From contig JALLBK010001141.1 in NCBI GenBank assembly GCA_036940085.1, positions 1 through 25,751 of the forward strand: 25,751 nucleotides of DNA. The letters run 5' to 3'. Source of the stretch: Discostella pseudostelligera. Taxonomy: Eukaryota; Bacillariophyta; Thalassiosirophyceae; Thalassiosirales; Thalassiosiraceae. Of the stretch, positions 1 to 8,924 are shown one piece after another (positions within the stretch are counted from its first letter, which is position 1; the number at the start of each line of letters is the position of its first letter). The notes under the pieces were generated by a model. That model worked only from the letters and a program-made list of their open reading frames with translations. It had not been told where the DNA came from and searched no databases. The translations under genes and the position numbers were made by a program.

Positions 1-682
1 TTTGGTTTTAGGGCATGGTTCATTTTAAGATCTATCTGATAGTATCCATCGGATACAACAAGTTACACCTGGAACCAGGGGCGAACCACTGGCCTATGTC
101 AAGCCCTTGGCTGCCTGTTGAGCAGAGGCCAGAGCAGAGTGAGTGGTGATCAATGAGCACGATGAGAGCAACAGCAACATCAAGAACAAGAACAAGATTT
201 TGTACAATTCTTCCTATCATCTGGTGGAGGATAGAACCCCTTGCAACTTGCAACTGCTGGCTGCTGGTGTTGGTGTCCCCCCATCAGTGCCCTACTGCTA
301 GTACTACCAGGGGAAGCGTGCAGGACCCACCCAACAACAAGGAACAAAAGGAGTACCATAGCTGGGGAGGAACAAGAACACCACCACCACCACCAACACC
401 ACGCCGCACCACATTATGGCAATGACAACACAGACAGACGCAGACCTAGCACTACTAGTATTCCTAGCACCACGACATCATGCTGAACAATGCTGACTAA
501 GAATGAGAAACCCACAGCCACAATAACATTGAGCATTCAAGATTGCAGAGTATATTTCATTTTAGTAGGCTTCATTAATGCACTCACTGTTCATCATGAT
601 GATGATAGCATGCACAAATGATATTGAAAGGTACCAAATTTTAGCCATTATATTGTTTAGAACAACCAATATTCGCACAGCA
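1..682. other. Intergenic stretch without a recognisable gene
   Basis: I see no supported gene here. The short open frames on both strands overlap one another and have no recognisable domain. A (CCA)n microsatellite lies at about 381-394. The region ends immediately before the tRNA gene and may hold the 3' or 5' flank of a gene outside the window. Confidence 0.6.
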
Positions 683-753
683 GCACCAGTGGTTTAGTGG
701 TAAAATCCAACGTTGCCATCGTTGGGCCCCGAGTTCGATTCTCGGCTGGTGCA
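683..753 (+). tRNA. tRNA-Gly (anticodon GCC)
   Basis: The 71-nt sequence folds as a complete cloverleaf. The acceptor stem GCACCAG pairs with CTGGTGC (746-752, one G-T pair allowed), followed by discriminator A753. The anticodon stem CAACG/CGTTG encloses the loop TTGCCAT with anticodon GCC. The T arm CCGAG-TTCGATT-CTCGG contains the B box, and TGGTTTAGTGG fits the A box. Layout and sequence follow the eukaryotic cytosolic tRNA-Gly(GCC) pattern. There is no intron, and CCA is not encoded. T runs at 762-765 and 769-773 suit RNA polymerase III termination. Confidence 0.97.
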
Positions 754-761
754 GATGATTG

Positions 762-773
762 TTTTACCTTTTT
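762..773 (+). terminator. Pol III oligo-T terminator of tRNA-Gly
   Basis: TTTT (762-765) and TTTTT (769-773) begin 9 and 16 nt after the discriminator base. This is the normal position and form of RNA polymerase III stops. Confidence 0.75.
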
Positions 774-886
774 GCTTCTTTTTGAAACTCGCCTTCTCGA
801 TTATTTTATGGGAGACGCACAAGTTGAAGTTCAAGTTGGATCCTTGGGGAGGATCAACGCGCAGACGAGAATTTTTAATTTATTGT

Positions 887-1008
887 CACGTAGGAATCTC
901 ATATCAAGTTGAGAAAGAAAGATTTTCTTTCTCGTGCGAGAGTTGAACCGCTATTTCCTCCCACGTAGGAATTCAATAGAATCGAAATATTTGAGCGGGA
1001 AAGCCAAT
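887..1008 (+). promoter_or_regulatory. Repeat-flanked hairpin and E2F/CCAAT-like sites upstream of the SET gene
   Basis: The 11-mer CACGTAGGAAT occurs at 887-897 and again at 962-972. Between the copies lies a perfect 10-bp inverted repeat, GAGAAAGAAA (911-920) and TTTCTTTCTC (924-933), with a 3-nt loop. GCGGGAAA at 995-1002 matches the reverse E2F consensus and is followed by CCAAT at 1004-1008. The block lies about 260-380 bp upstream of the SET gene start, so promoter elements are plausible. Function is inferred from position and motif form only. Confidence 0.35.
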
Positions 1009-1265
1009 GATTGTTCATTATTGCACCCCTGCATGCATCGCATTGATGCTCAACAAGAACATTCTCGCTCGCTCCAGCATCCCTCCCTTCAATCTCTCCT
1101 CGAGACATGCGCATCAATCTCGTCTAATTCCGTCGGAGACATCATTTGTCACCTTTTTTTTGTATTGTTGCATATTTTGTTGCTGGCTCAAACGAAGGTC
1201 TCAATCAAAGGGGGAGCACGTGCCCGTCTTCAATAATTGTCGTCATATTGACATCATCGGTGTCG

Positions 1266-4200
1266 ATGATGGTACCTGCTTTACGAATGAAACTCCATCC
1301 GATCCTTAGCAATAGCATCGCAGCAGTCCTCGTCGTCGGTGTCGGCGGGCTGTTTGGCTATCTGATCGGCTATTATGCTCCCATCATCGATGGGTACGAG
1401 TTCCACAATGGCGGCGACAACACCAAGGCCAACAACAACAAAAACATTGGCAGCATCGCCGATGATGAGTACGGGGAGGTCGGCTGTGATGACCAATCTG
1501 GGCCAAATCCGCATGATTGCGCTCCTAGATGGGAGCCTGAGGCCGAGGAGACGGCGACGATCTTGGGAGATGGTTCGTTGCCCATTGGTCAATGCGGACT
1601 CTACCTCGCACCGTCCTCGTTGCCGTATGCCGGCCTAGGTCTATACTCTGGCTCGCCCTTCATCCCATATGAGAACTCCGTCAATGAATACATCGGGGGG
1701 ACTTTCCCGGGGTACAACGATGAGAGCGATCCTCCATTATGGACCGATCTCTATGTCCCCATTGCCGACAATTACAAGGCATTGCCCTATCGCGGACAAC
1801 AACGTTTCCCCAGCTGGTTGCAATACATTTGGCCAGAAGAACCCGGTGCCATGTCGGACTTTGACACCAAGCCATTTCCGTATATACCACAACACATGTG
1901 GGACTTTGATCAGGGATTAGATTCCGCCGATGGTCTCGACTTCTTTTTGGATGATTACATTGACGAGGCTAGCCTGGAGTGGCGGACGCCGGAGATCCAA
2001 GTGAACGCCTTCGTACCTGGATTGGCAAGTTTGGTAAATCATCATAGTCGATTCTCGAATATGGTGCGCATTCGGAGCAAGTCGCGACGGGATTATGTTG
2101 GGCAGGTGGCGCCATGGCAAGCTGGGGCGGGGGCGTTCACTCCGCATCATAACGTGGAATTTTCGGTAACGAAGACGGGTGGTATACATGAGGGGATGGA
2201 GTTGGTGAGACCATATTGTATTCTATCATCTATATTCGATCATCTCTTGTTTGGAGTCTCCTCCTTTGTCATCAATTTTCTTACCTATCCATACACTTCT
2301 CCTGGTACTACTCCTTCTCAGCTTCTGAATTATGGAGACGCTTGGAACAAGAAAAACAAGGAAAAGCTCGAGTGGATTGCATTCAACAATAAGAAGCAGA
2401 AACAAGGAGTTCGTACGAGGGAAGGATTTGTCGATGGAATTGCCAAAAAATGGGACCACGTCGATAAGCGGGAACTCAAAAATTGTCCAAAGGAACTACC
2501 CACGGAGCAGGCAAAGCGTGATCGGCTTGCGGAGGGGAAGGCGGCAGATAGTTCGGAATTCAAAGATGGCGAAAAGCCATATTCGCAATATCGGGATAAT
2601 GATTTCCATCCCACGTCGTGGAGCACCAACAACGACACCGCCAAGCCTTTTTCGTGGAGTGCCGAAGGCGAAGACGACGACGACGACGACGGCGATTTCA
2701 AAGACGTTCAGCGTCACACGGATATCATCAAGCCACTTTCATGGCTGGATCAAAATGGAGTGTGCCTTTCTTCGGGTAAACTCAAGGTAGGAACTTCTCT
2801 ATTAAAGTACGCTGGCCGAGGTCTGTTCTCCACGACGAGCATCGGCGAGGGTGAAGTAGTATTGACATCGCCCCTCATAGCCATGCGTGAGGAAGATTTT
2901 ATTATCTACAAAACGGACAGCACTCAAACGTTTGTACGGGATATTATAGACAAGACTACCGTCGTGGGACAGGAGTTGCTTCTCAATTACGCATTCACAC
3001 ATCCCGTTTCTCCCCTGCATCTTGTACCTAACGCGCCACTGGCCAATTTTATCAATCATGGTGGAGAGGAAGCCAATGTTAAAGTAAGTTGGCCAACGAC
3101 TGGATCGAATAGTGCCAAGTTGTTTCAATGGGCGTATAAGCAAGAGCATGGTGATCATTTCGACAATGACTTTGAGACAACTGAATTCAACGATCCCAAC
3201 CCTTGGCTGAGAGATCACCCCATTGATGTTATGGAACGGTCTGGCAAATTGGCCTTGGAATATGTTGCACTTCGAGACATTGAACCTGGTGAGGAGATCC
3301 TGCTCGACTATGGAGAGCTTTGGCAGACAGCGTGGAAGGAACACAAAAAGCAACATCCCTATGCTCGCTCGGCATACTTTCGACATGCCATTGGCGTCCC
3401 TTCTGAATTCTATCCGGACAACTGGCTTCATGTTAGTGATAAATATGAGATTGCCGAGCTTCAAGACTTGGAGAACAATCCGCTTGTTCCGGGTAAGGCT
3501 ATGCCCATGACGTGGGCCCATAATGGCAAGCCAGTGGGATCCAAATATGCCTACGTCGTTGGATTGGAGAAGGGATTCTCAGATAAATTCTTGGAGTATT
3601 CAGAGAAGAAAGGTGTTGTGGAATTGTATCGAAAACTGTTGACGGAGCAGGAGGGGTACCACTTGCCAAGTGATGGGTTCGGAGTGTACCATCCAGCCAC
3701 GCTTTTGAACAGTACCTCCGAAGGTGATGCATTCTTCGCTCATCGGTACCACTCCACCGCTTGGAGATTTAATATGCATTTCGTTGCGGCATGGGAAGAG
3801 TCGGCGAGGAGAGATGTATTGAAGGCGCTGGGCGACGCTGGTTTCGATATCGCGCTTAAGGGTATCGGCGAGCGGTTTGGTTACGATAACATGACCTGCT
3901 TCCACGCATCATACATGGGTGTCACACACTGCGATAAGAGCAAGATGCATTCGGACATTTACGCCACCGATGATAAGTCCTGGAATATTGTCTTTCCAAT
4001 TATCACCGTGGATGGAACTGATCCTGAATTGGACGTCATGTCAGAAGACATGAATACTGTGATTGGAGTGCACTACTTGAAAGATGTGGCTTATGCCATG
4101 GGAGACTTTGGCTTTCACCAAACTCGTCCAAACAAATATTATGATCCAGGTGAAGATGGAGTTCAGAATGATGCCCCCATCCGCGTGGTATTCGGCACGT

Positions 4201-4370
4201 ATTGTGCTCAAATCGACGAGACAAATATTGCCATGATACGTCACATCTATGATGGGGATGATCCTGCACCGTTTGCTGATCAGTTCGAGACGTTGCCTAT
4301 GAAGGAAATTCATTGGGATGGGGTCGGTGGAACGTCGACTTTGGCATCGCCTGGTGGACAGAGGATTTGA
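1266..4370 (+). CDS. Membrane-anchored SET-SET-2OG/Fe(II) oxygenase-like protein
   Basis: The frame is open from 1146 but the first ATG is 1266; 1269 (A at -3, G at +4) and 1287 are alternatives. The N-terminus is a short basic segment followed by a hydrophobic helix (about 1305-1370), like a signal anchor. An in-frame intron at 2205-2321 is inferred; splicing gives about 995 aa. SET domain 1 has a GxG segment near 1630, NHHS at 2037-2048 and, once spliced, ELLLNYGD across the junction. SET domain 2 has GRGLF near 2814, FINH near 3048-3059 and EEILLDYG ending at 3314. An acidic linker lies near 2665-2700. The C-terminal part shows HSD (3948-3956), a distal His in GFHQT (4116-4118) and an Arg in IRVVFGTY (4182-4184). 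This matches the HxD...H...R pattern of double-stranded beta-helix 2-oxoglutarate oxygenases. SET domains methylate lysines and the oxygenase family hydroxylates, so a dual protein-modifying enzyme is inferred. The SET call is firm; the oxygenase call is moderate. The substrate is unknown. Confidence 0.82.
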   Translation: MMVPALRMKLHPILSNSIAAVLVVGVGGLFGYLIGYYAPIIDGYEFHNGGDNTKANNNKNIGSIADDEYGEVGCDDQSGPNPHDCAPRWEPEAEETATILGDGSLPIGQCGLYLAPSSLPYAGLGLYSGSPFIPYENSVNEYIGGTFPGYNDESDPPLWTDLYVPIADNYKALPYRGQQRFPSWLQYIWPEEPGAMSDFDTKPFPYIPQHMWDFDQGLDSADGLDFFLDDYIDEASLEWRTPEIQVNAFVPGLASLVNHHSRFSNMVRIRSKSRRDYVGQVAPWQAGAGAFTPHHNVEFSVTKTGGIHEGMELVRPYCILSSIFDHLLFGVSSFVINFLTYPYTSPGTTPSQLLNYGDAWNKKNKEKLEWIAFNNKKQKQGVRTREGFVDGIAKKWDHVDKRELKNCPKELPTEQAKRDRLAEGKAADSSEFKDGEKPYSQYRDNDFHPTSWSTNNDTAKPFSWSAEGEDDDDDDGDFKDVQRHTDIIKPLSWLDQNGVCLSSGKLKVGTSLLKYAGRGLFSTTSIGEGEVVLTSPLIAMREEDFIIYKTDSTQTFVRDIIDKTTVVGQELLLNYAFTHPVSPLHLVPNAPLANFINHGGEEANVKVSWPTTGSNSAKLFQWAYKQEHGDHFDNDFETTEFNDPNPWLRDHPIDVMERSGKLALEYVALRDIEPGEEILLDYGELWQTAWKEHKKQHPYARSAYFRHAIGVPSEFYPDNWLHVSDKYEIAELQDLENNPLVPGKAMPMTWAHNGKPVGSKYAYVVGLEKGFSDKFLEYSEKKGVVELYRKLLTEQEGYHLPSDGFGVYHPATLLNSTSEGDAFFAHRYHSTAWRFNMHFVAAWEESARRDVLKALGDAGFDIALKGIGERFGYDNMTCFHASYMGVTHCDKSKMHSDIYATDDKSWNIVFPIITVDGTDPELDVMSEDMNTVIGVHYLKDVAYAMGDFGFHQTRPNKYYDPGEDGVQNDAPIRVVFGTYCAQIDETNIAMIRHIYDGDDPAPFADQFETLPMKEIHWDGVGGTSTLASPGGQRI
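2205..2321 (+). other. Inferred intron in the SET gene (117 nt, multiple of three, no stop)
   Basis: GTGAGA at 2205 and TTCTCAG ending at 2321 bound a T-rich 117-nt segment that keeps the frame open. Removing it joins ATGGAGTTG to CTTCTGAATTATGGAGAC and produces ELLLNYGDAW, the expected C-terminal SET motif. Retained, the segment would insert 39 mostly hydrophobic residues into the middle of that motif. An intron is therefore much more likely than coding sequence. Confidence 0.85.
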
Positions 4371-4923
4371 GATTTTGTTGTTTCATATTGATTTCATTTG
4401 TAATGTTCGAATTAGGACATCAAGGAAAAATGTTTAGGGATTCTTGAGATAGAGCCCAAAGAAAATGCCAAATCTCCTCGTGGGCACTCATCAAATAATG
4501 AATCACACGTATATAATAGTGAAGTGTTAATGTTAACGTCATATTTTCCACACATTGCACTGCACCGATCACTTTATTTGCTTCTCTCACGAGCACTCTC
4601 AAGGACAAGTAATGTCAAGAAGAATTCTCTCGAGCACAACCGAAAATTAGATTCGCCAAGTAGAACTGCAGAACACTTCTCCATCCCGCGCTCCCTTGAT
4701 CTGCGTTGCATCCTCCGGTATTGCAGTTCAGACGGACAGAAACTCAATCGGATTTCTCTTCGCGTGGTGAGGAGACGGCTGTACGGTGCAAACCAGATTG
4801 GTAGAAGAGCGAGAGAGTATTTAGTCCGAACATCTATCTCTCATGATACCCCGCAACCTCTCGATGTTTTGGACACCTATTCGTAATGACATCGCGATAT
4901 CTTACTGACGACACAGATATCAC
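4371..4923. other. Region between convergent genes, possibly holding a small exon
   Basis: This stretch separates the 3' ends of the SET gene (+) and the stem-like protein gene (-). The part near 4371-4570 should be 3' UTR. On the minus strand a possible second exon of the 4924-6339 gene runs 4778-4574. It is open for 67 codons, with its acceptor at 4780-4779 preceded by a pyrimidine-rich tract. I see no domain in it and no RNA gene. Confidence 0.4.
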
Positions 4924-6339
4924 TCACTCCTTCACGCCCCACAGCCTTGGATTGTCATTTGCAATTCCATCGTAATACATACTGGTATTGTTGCTGTTTG
5001 CTAAGATGACACCGCCGTCGTCTTCTTCGTCTACCGAGCTACTTCGCGCTTGTTGATTGATTAAGATGTTTGACAGAGGTGCCGATTCATGCTCTACTGT
5101 TTTGTTTTCCACTTGGAGTGATGACAAGGATGGTGGTAGCTGTGACGGTGCTTGAAGCACTTGATTGAGCTGCGGCTGTCGCGGGAGAAGTTGTTGCGTT
5201 TGTAGCTGCTGCTGCCCGGGTTGTTGGAATTGTTGCCCTCCTACATCTCCTGGCGCCACATTCTGGAACGAAATCGGTTGATCCTGCTGGTGAAGTTTGT
5301 CTAGCTGGGACTCCTTCTGCCCCTGAACGATACCCCCACCCCCATCGTTGATGACGACTTCATTCTTTCCCTTCGAATCTTCCCGACTCATCGATGGATC
5401 TGCATTATCAAGTATTCCACTTCCGACCGATTGATTTTCCAAGGGATTGTCCATAGCATCCTCCAACTTGTCAAATGTCGATAGAACAGCGTTTTCATCA
5501 TCGAATTCTTCAGATTTCCCTTCCTCAATGCTGTTATAATTTCTAATGAAATGCTGTTCACCATTGATACTACCATTACCGCCACCAACACTACCAAACT
5601 GTCCACCATCGGTACTTTTCATCTCCAATCCTACTCCTCCGATGTTGTCATTAGAATTCAGATGATTCGTTGTTGTCATAATCTCCGATCCAGTCATATA
5701 AATTACCGAACCAAATCCAAATATCCCCAAGCATAGTATGGCATGTTGCCATGATAATTCACGAATTATTGTACGAGGAATTTGAGAAGAGAATCGATTA
5801 TTATTGCTACAGAGACTATTTTTTCGTGATGATGATGAATTATTGACAGATGTGGAGGATGACAACGGCAACCGTCGTTGTCGTTGGCGTGGATGATGAT
5901 GACGATGGACGTTTCTGCTGCTATTATTATCATTATGCCAGCCGACTACTTCACGCATCGATGTCGACGATGAGAACAGCGAGCTGTTGCCATCGCCAAG
6001 TTCTTCATCCATGCGACGATGACGATCACCCTGACCACGATATTGATGATGATGACTGCTTGCAGTATTATTATCATGCTGCCGACGACGATCCCGCAAT
6101 CTACGAAAAGTATAAGTGTCCATGGTGCTTAATGATGCTAAGCCATCATCGTCATTCTCCTCGCCGTCGTCGTCGCCATTGTCAACATGGTTGGAGTCAT
6201 CATCAGAGGTGGCAGCGGAGGCGGAGGCGTAGGAGGAGGAGGGGCGATAGTATGTGCCCGGTGGATCATGAGCATCTTTTACCGTGACAACTGTTTCGAC
6301 ATCATCGTCTTCATGATTGTCGTCTATGGCTTTCATCAT
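4924..6339 (-). CDS. Type II membrane protein with low-complexity Q-rich stem
   Basis: The unspliced frame encodes 471 aa. Residues 1-190 are acidic, then His/Arg/Ser-rich and presumably disordered and cytosolic. One hydrophobic segment at about 199-217 (AILCLGIFGFG...) would span the membrane. The rest is Asn/Gly/Ser-rich with a Gln-rich tract at about 365-400. I recognise no catalytic domain. The plan (acidic N-terminus, single helix, Q-rich stem) is the same as the first exon of the sulfotransferase at 20914-22738. The stop codon lies inside GTGAGT (4927-4922), which matches the donor used by most introns here. The gene may therefore continue into an exon at 4778-4574, giving about 538 aa. 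The start is the first of two adjacent ATGs. Function is unknown; a Golgi location is inferred from architecture. Confidence 0.7.
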   Translation of the reverse strand: MMKAIDDNHEDDDVETVVTVKDAHDPPGTYYRPSSSYASASAATSDDDSNHVDNGDDDGEENDDDGLASLSTMDTYTFRRLRDRRRQHDNNTASSHHHQYRGQGDRHRRMDEELGDGNSSLFSSSTSMREVVGWHNDNNSSRNVHRHHHPRQRQRRLPLSSSTSVNNSSSSRKNSLCSNNNRFSSQIPRTIIRELSWQHAILCLGIFGFGSVIYMTGSEIMTTTNHLNSNDNIGGVGLEMKSTDGGQFGSVGGGNGSINGEQHFIRNYNSIEEGKSEEFDDENAVLSTFDKLEDAMDNPLENQSVGSGILDNADPSMSREDSKGKNEVVINDGGGGIVQGQKESQLDKLHQQDQPISFQNVAPGDVGGQQFQQPGQQQLQTQQLLPRQPQLNQVLQAPSQLPPSLSSLQVENKTVEHESAPLSNILINQQARSSSVDEEDDGGVILANSNNTSMYYDGIANDNPRLWGVKE

Positions 6340-6836
6340 TCTCGATATTGGTGGTTAACGCAGTACAATATCAGTATTGCTGGCGGAATGAGGAATTATA
6401 TTTTGGCAGTGCACAATGAAGCATAGTGTAACCAATGTTACACTTTCTTGCATATCTATCCACGTAAGATGTAACATAAAAGTACCGTATTTTATCGTGA
6501 ATAGTGTAGCAAGAGTTACACAGGTGGTAGTCGAGCTATTCCACGTGTAGGTACTGTCGGCTGAAGTTTGTTGATCACGGTCAAGAGACAAGAAGAGGGC
6601 ATGAGCATTAGAGGCAGGAGCCATAACTCCGACCACACTGAGGATTTGGTTCAGGTATCGCTGACGAGGATAGAATAATACGTTATGAGGGTATCACGCT
6701 ACTTAAATTTTAGGTTGGGTTGTCAGATTTAGCACACCGAATCGAAACTCTTCCTCCTCACACAAGCCTTGCCTGTTCGTGTTCTGATTTTCACAATAGC
6801 GTTTCAGTGCTGTGCATGGAATACAATGGTATCAGC
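6340..6836. other. Intergenic region between the stem-protein and CDP-DAG synthase genes
   Basis: The region is 3' of the CDP-DAG synthase gene and 5' of the 4924-6339 gene, both on the minus strand. No coding potential is convincing. It holds paired GTGTAAC inverted repeats (see the regulatory entry) and a CACGTG E-box/G-box core at 6542-6547. Confidence 0.6.
6425..6521. promoter_or_regulatory. Two copies of a GTGTAAC-N4-GTTACAC inverted repeat
   Basis: Copy 1 is a perfect 8-bp inverted repeat, AGTGTAAC (6425-6432) and GTTACACT (6437-6444), with a 4-nt spacer. Copy 2 at 6504-6521 is GTGTAGC-N4-GTTACAC, one mismatch and the same spacer. The copies are 78 bp apart, about 85-105 and 165-183 bp upstream of the minus-strand gene starting at 6339. 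Repeated dyads of fixed spacing suit a dimeric transcription factor, though no factor can be named. Confidence 0.45.
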
Positions 6837-8924
6837 CTACACAGCCAACATTCCAGCAGCAGCTCTAGCATCTGCTATCCGTTTTAGCCACGGAATGATG
6901 TATCCACACATGACCCATCCATACGGAGCTGTGAAAATGTAGCTATCCACACGGTCCATTATCCCTCCATGCTCAGGAATCAAATCTCCAAAGTCTTTTA
7001 ACCCCGCATCGCGTTTTAGCATCGACGCCGTCAAGTCACCCACCAAGCCTAACAAGCTTAGCATTATCCCATGGACCGGTCCGAGCACAAACCAGTATGG
7101 CCACTTTTGTATCCAAGCACCCAACGTCGCCAGTACCACACTGAATGCGCATCCACCAATCACGCCCTCGACGGTCTTATTCGGACTAGTCTTACCAGCC
7201 GCGGTACTGATGGCACCCAGCTTCGTCTTGCCGAACTTCCGTCCGGCGAAATATCCACCCACATCGCTGAAAGCGATACACAGCCACGTCCAGAAGATGA
7301 AATTCGCACCGACAGTGATTGGGAATCGTATCGTCTTGGGAAGGAAATAGGGTAATTTCTTCTGACCGAGACGATCCAATATGGGTTTCATAATGGGTTG
7401 TAGTCGAGTAGGTTGGATAAGATCACCCCCAATGAGACGTATTCGAACCCAATAGGATGGAATGTACCCCAAATAGAATATACCAGTGAATGTCGTGGCA
7501 ATCTCACTAATTGTACTAATACCTCTTCGCATGGTTAAAAACCACATCATAGCCACAGTACTAGCAACCGGTAAGCAAATTTGATGCAAATCTGGTGCAA
7601 ATAATGCAGTCACGAACATGGCACATGCTCCCAGGACACTGATTCGACGAGCGGGATAAATACCAGTATTCATTACCATGCGATAATATTCGAGTTGACC
7701 TAATGCTGTCATGAGAGTGAAGAGGGTGGTGAAGATGTAGTTTCCAGAGTAGACCCAGCAGGCCACGGCGAGGCCCATGGTGGCACCAAAGAGGACAGAC
7801 CGACCCTTCTTCTTTTTACTCTTTTTGTCGAGTGTAGTAGCACCGTTGGATGGCAGCAGTTGTTGTTCATTTTCCATTGCATCTGTCATTTCTATTTTGT
7901 CACTCGAAGAGGACTCATCTAAAGATCGTTCAGTGAAATCTATGGGCATCACGGATGCAGTGGTAGCGAGTACTTCCGCCGGAGCCTTGAGCGACGACGA
8001 CTGTAGGCCCAACGCCTTTGATTTCCCGCCCCGCTCTTTCAATGTTGCTGCTTTCTGCTTCTTCTTCTGCTTCTTTGGTTTTGACATCTTTTGCTTCTTC
8101 TCTAACTGCTCAAGCATTAAGCTGCACGCCTGCTCCATCTTCCGTCGCACACTTTCATCCAAGTCGGCAAATACTGCCACCTCCTCCTCGTCTTCTCCCT
8201 CTTCTCTGCTCCCGCCTACTTTCACTTCCCAGCCCCCTTGCTTTTTGGAAGATGTAGATGATGACGATGCATCCGTCCATAGATATTCCTCTCCCAACCC
8301 CAGTCCATTCCCACTGACCATATTCTTCATCCGGGTAATGGAATCCACAGCACGTTGGATTGCTAATCGTTGTCGTTCATCTACGGCAGTTTCGGACCAT
8401 AAGCGATCAAAGTAGTCAATGTAGAGATGATAGGCTTTTGCGAATGGGTTTTGATGATTCCGTGATGATGTAACGACGACGCTGCTACTGTTGGAGGAGG
8501 TGATGGAAGCTATTTTTTCATTCTCGTGGTCCTCGTTGGGATTATTGCTTTTGACTTCGTCACCAATAGTATTCACTATCTCATCCCCCACAGCCGCATG
8601 AAGTCTACCCAGGTGGCTTTGGCTACAACTTCGGTGTCGGTGAAACGTCACAGTCCAAAGTTGGCCCCAACGATGACCATGACTAGAACAGGCTGAGGCA
8701 GCGATGGCTCTCGAGCGCGAAAACTCGTAGGCATCGTTGTCATGTGTTGCATACGGCTGCACTAGTCGACGGCGTCGATGTCGCGTCGACGTCGTCGTCG
8801 TCGTCACTGGAGAGGAAGTCTGGAGGGCAAGTACGAAGACGACCGCATTGCTATTCCGCTGATGTAGCTGTGGCCATGGAATCGATGCCACCGCCACAAC
8901 AATTACTACCAAGAACGATCGCAT
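6837..8924 (-). CDS. cdsA: Phosphatidate cytidylyltransferase (CDP-diacylglycerol synthase)
   Basis: The enzyme makes CDP-diacylglycerol from phosphatidic acid and CTP, the precursor of phosphatidylglycerol and phosphatidylinositol. The 695-aa frame ends with the family signature at about residues 634-661 (SMLKRDAGLKDFGDLIPEHG, then GIMDRVDS), which fits the S-x-L-K-R...K-D...H-G-G...D-R-x-D pattern fully. Several hydrophobic segments fill residues 385-690, as expected for this integral membrane enzyme. It is more than twice the length of bacterial CdsA. The extra part is a hydrophobic leader (MRSFLVVIVVAVASIP...), a conserved-looking segment near 155-200 and a charged, Lys-rich disordered linker to about 375. 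The leader suggests a signal peptide and possibly plastid or ER targeting; I see no clear ASAFAP motif. No intron is evident. Confidence 0.93.
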   Translation of the reverse strand: MRSFLVVIVVAVASIPWPQLHQRNSNAVVFVLALQTSSPVTTTTTSTRHRRRRLVQPYATHDNDAYEFSRSRAIAASACSSHGHRWGQLWTVTFHRHRSCSQSHLGRLHAAVGDEIVNTIGDEVKSNNPNEDHENEKIASITSSNSSSVVVTSSRNHQNPFAKAYHLYIDYFDRLWSETAVDERQRLAIQRAVDSITRMKNMVSGNGLGLGEEYLWTDASSSSTSSKKQGGWEVKVGGSREEGEDEEEVAVFADLDESVRRKMEQACSLMLEQLEKKQKMSKPKKQKKKQKAATLKERGGKSKALGLQSSSLKAPAEVLATTASVMPIDFTERSLDESSSSDKIEMTDAMENEQQLLPSNGATTLDKKSKKKKGRSVLFGATMGLAVACWVYSGNYIFTTLFTLMTALGQLEYYRMVMNTGIYPARRISVLGACAMFVTALFAPDLHQICLPVASTVAMMWFLTMRRGISTISEIATTFTGIFYLGYIPSYWVRIRLIGGDLIQPTRLQPIMKPILDRLGQKKLPYFLPKTIRFPITVGANFIFWTWLCIAFSDVGGYFAGRKFGKTKLGAISTAAGKTSPNKTVEGVIGGCAFSVVLATLGAWIQKWPYWFVLGPVHGIMLSLLGLVGDLTASMLKRDAGLKDFGDLIPEHGGIMDRVDSYIFTAPYGWVMCGYIIPWLKRIADARAAAGMLAV

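Noticed and set aside
3082..3087. GTAAGT inside the second SET domain as a splice donor
   Set aside because: Reading through gives NVKVSWPTTGSNS, the expected SET sequence after FINHGG; splicing here would break the domain.
2802..3521. 239-codon minus-strand open frame opposite the SET gene
   Set aside because: It is the antisense shadow of a clearly coding SET domain and has no recognisable domain.
7777..8415. 212-codon plus-strand frame opposite the CDP-DAG synthase linker
   Set aside because: It is Ser/Phe-rich antisense of a Lys/Glu-rich disordered linker, with no domain and no promoter context.
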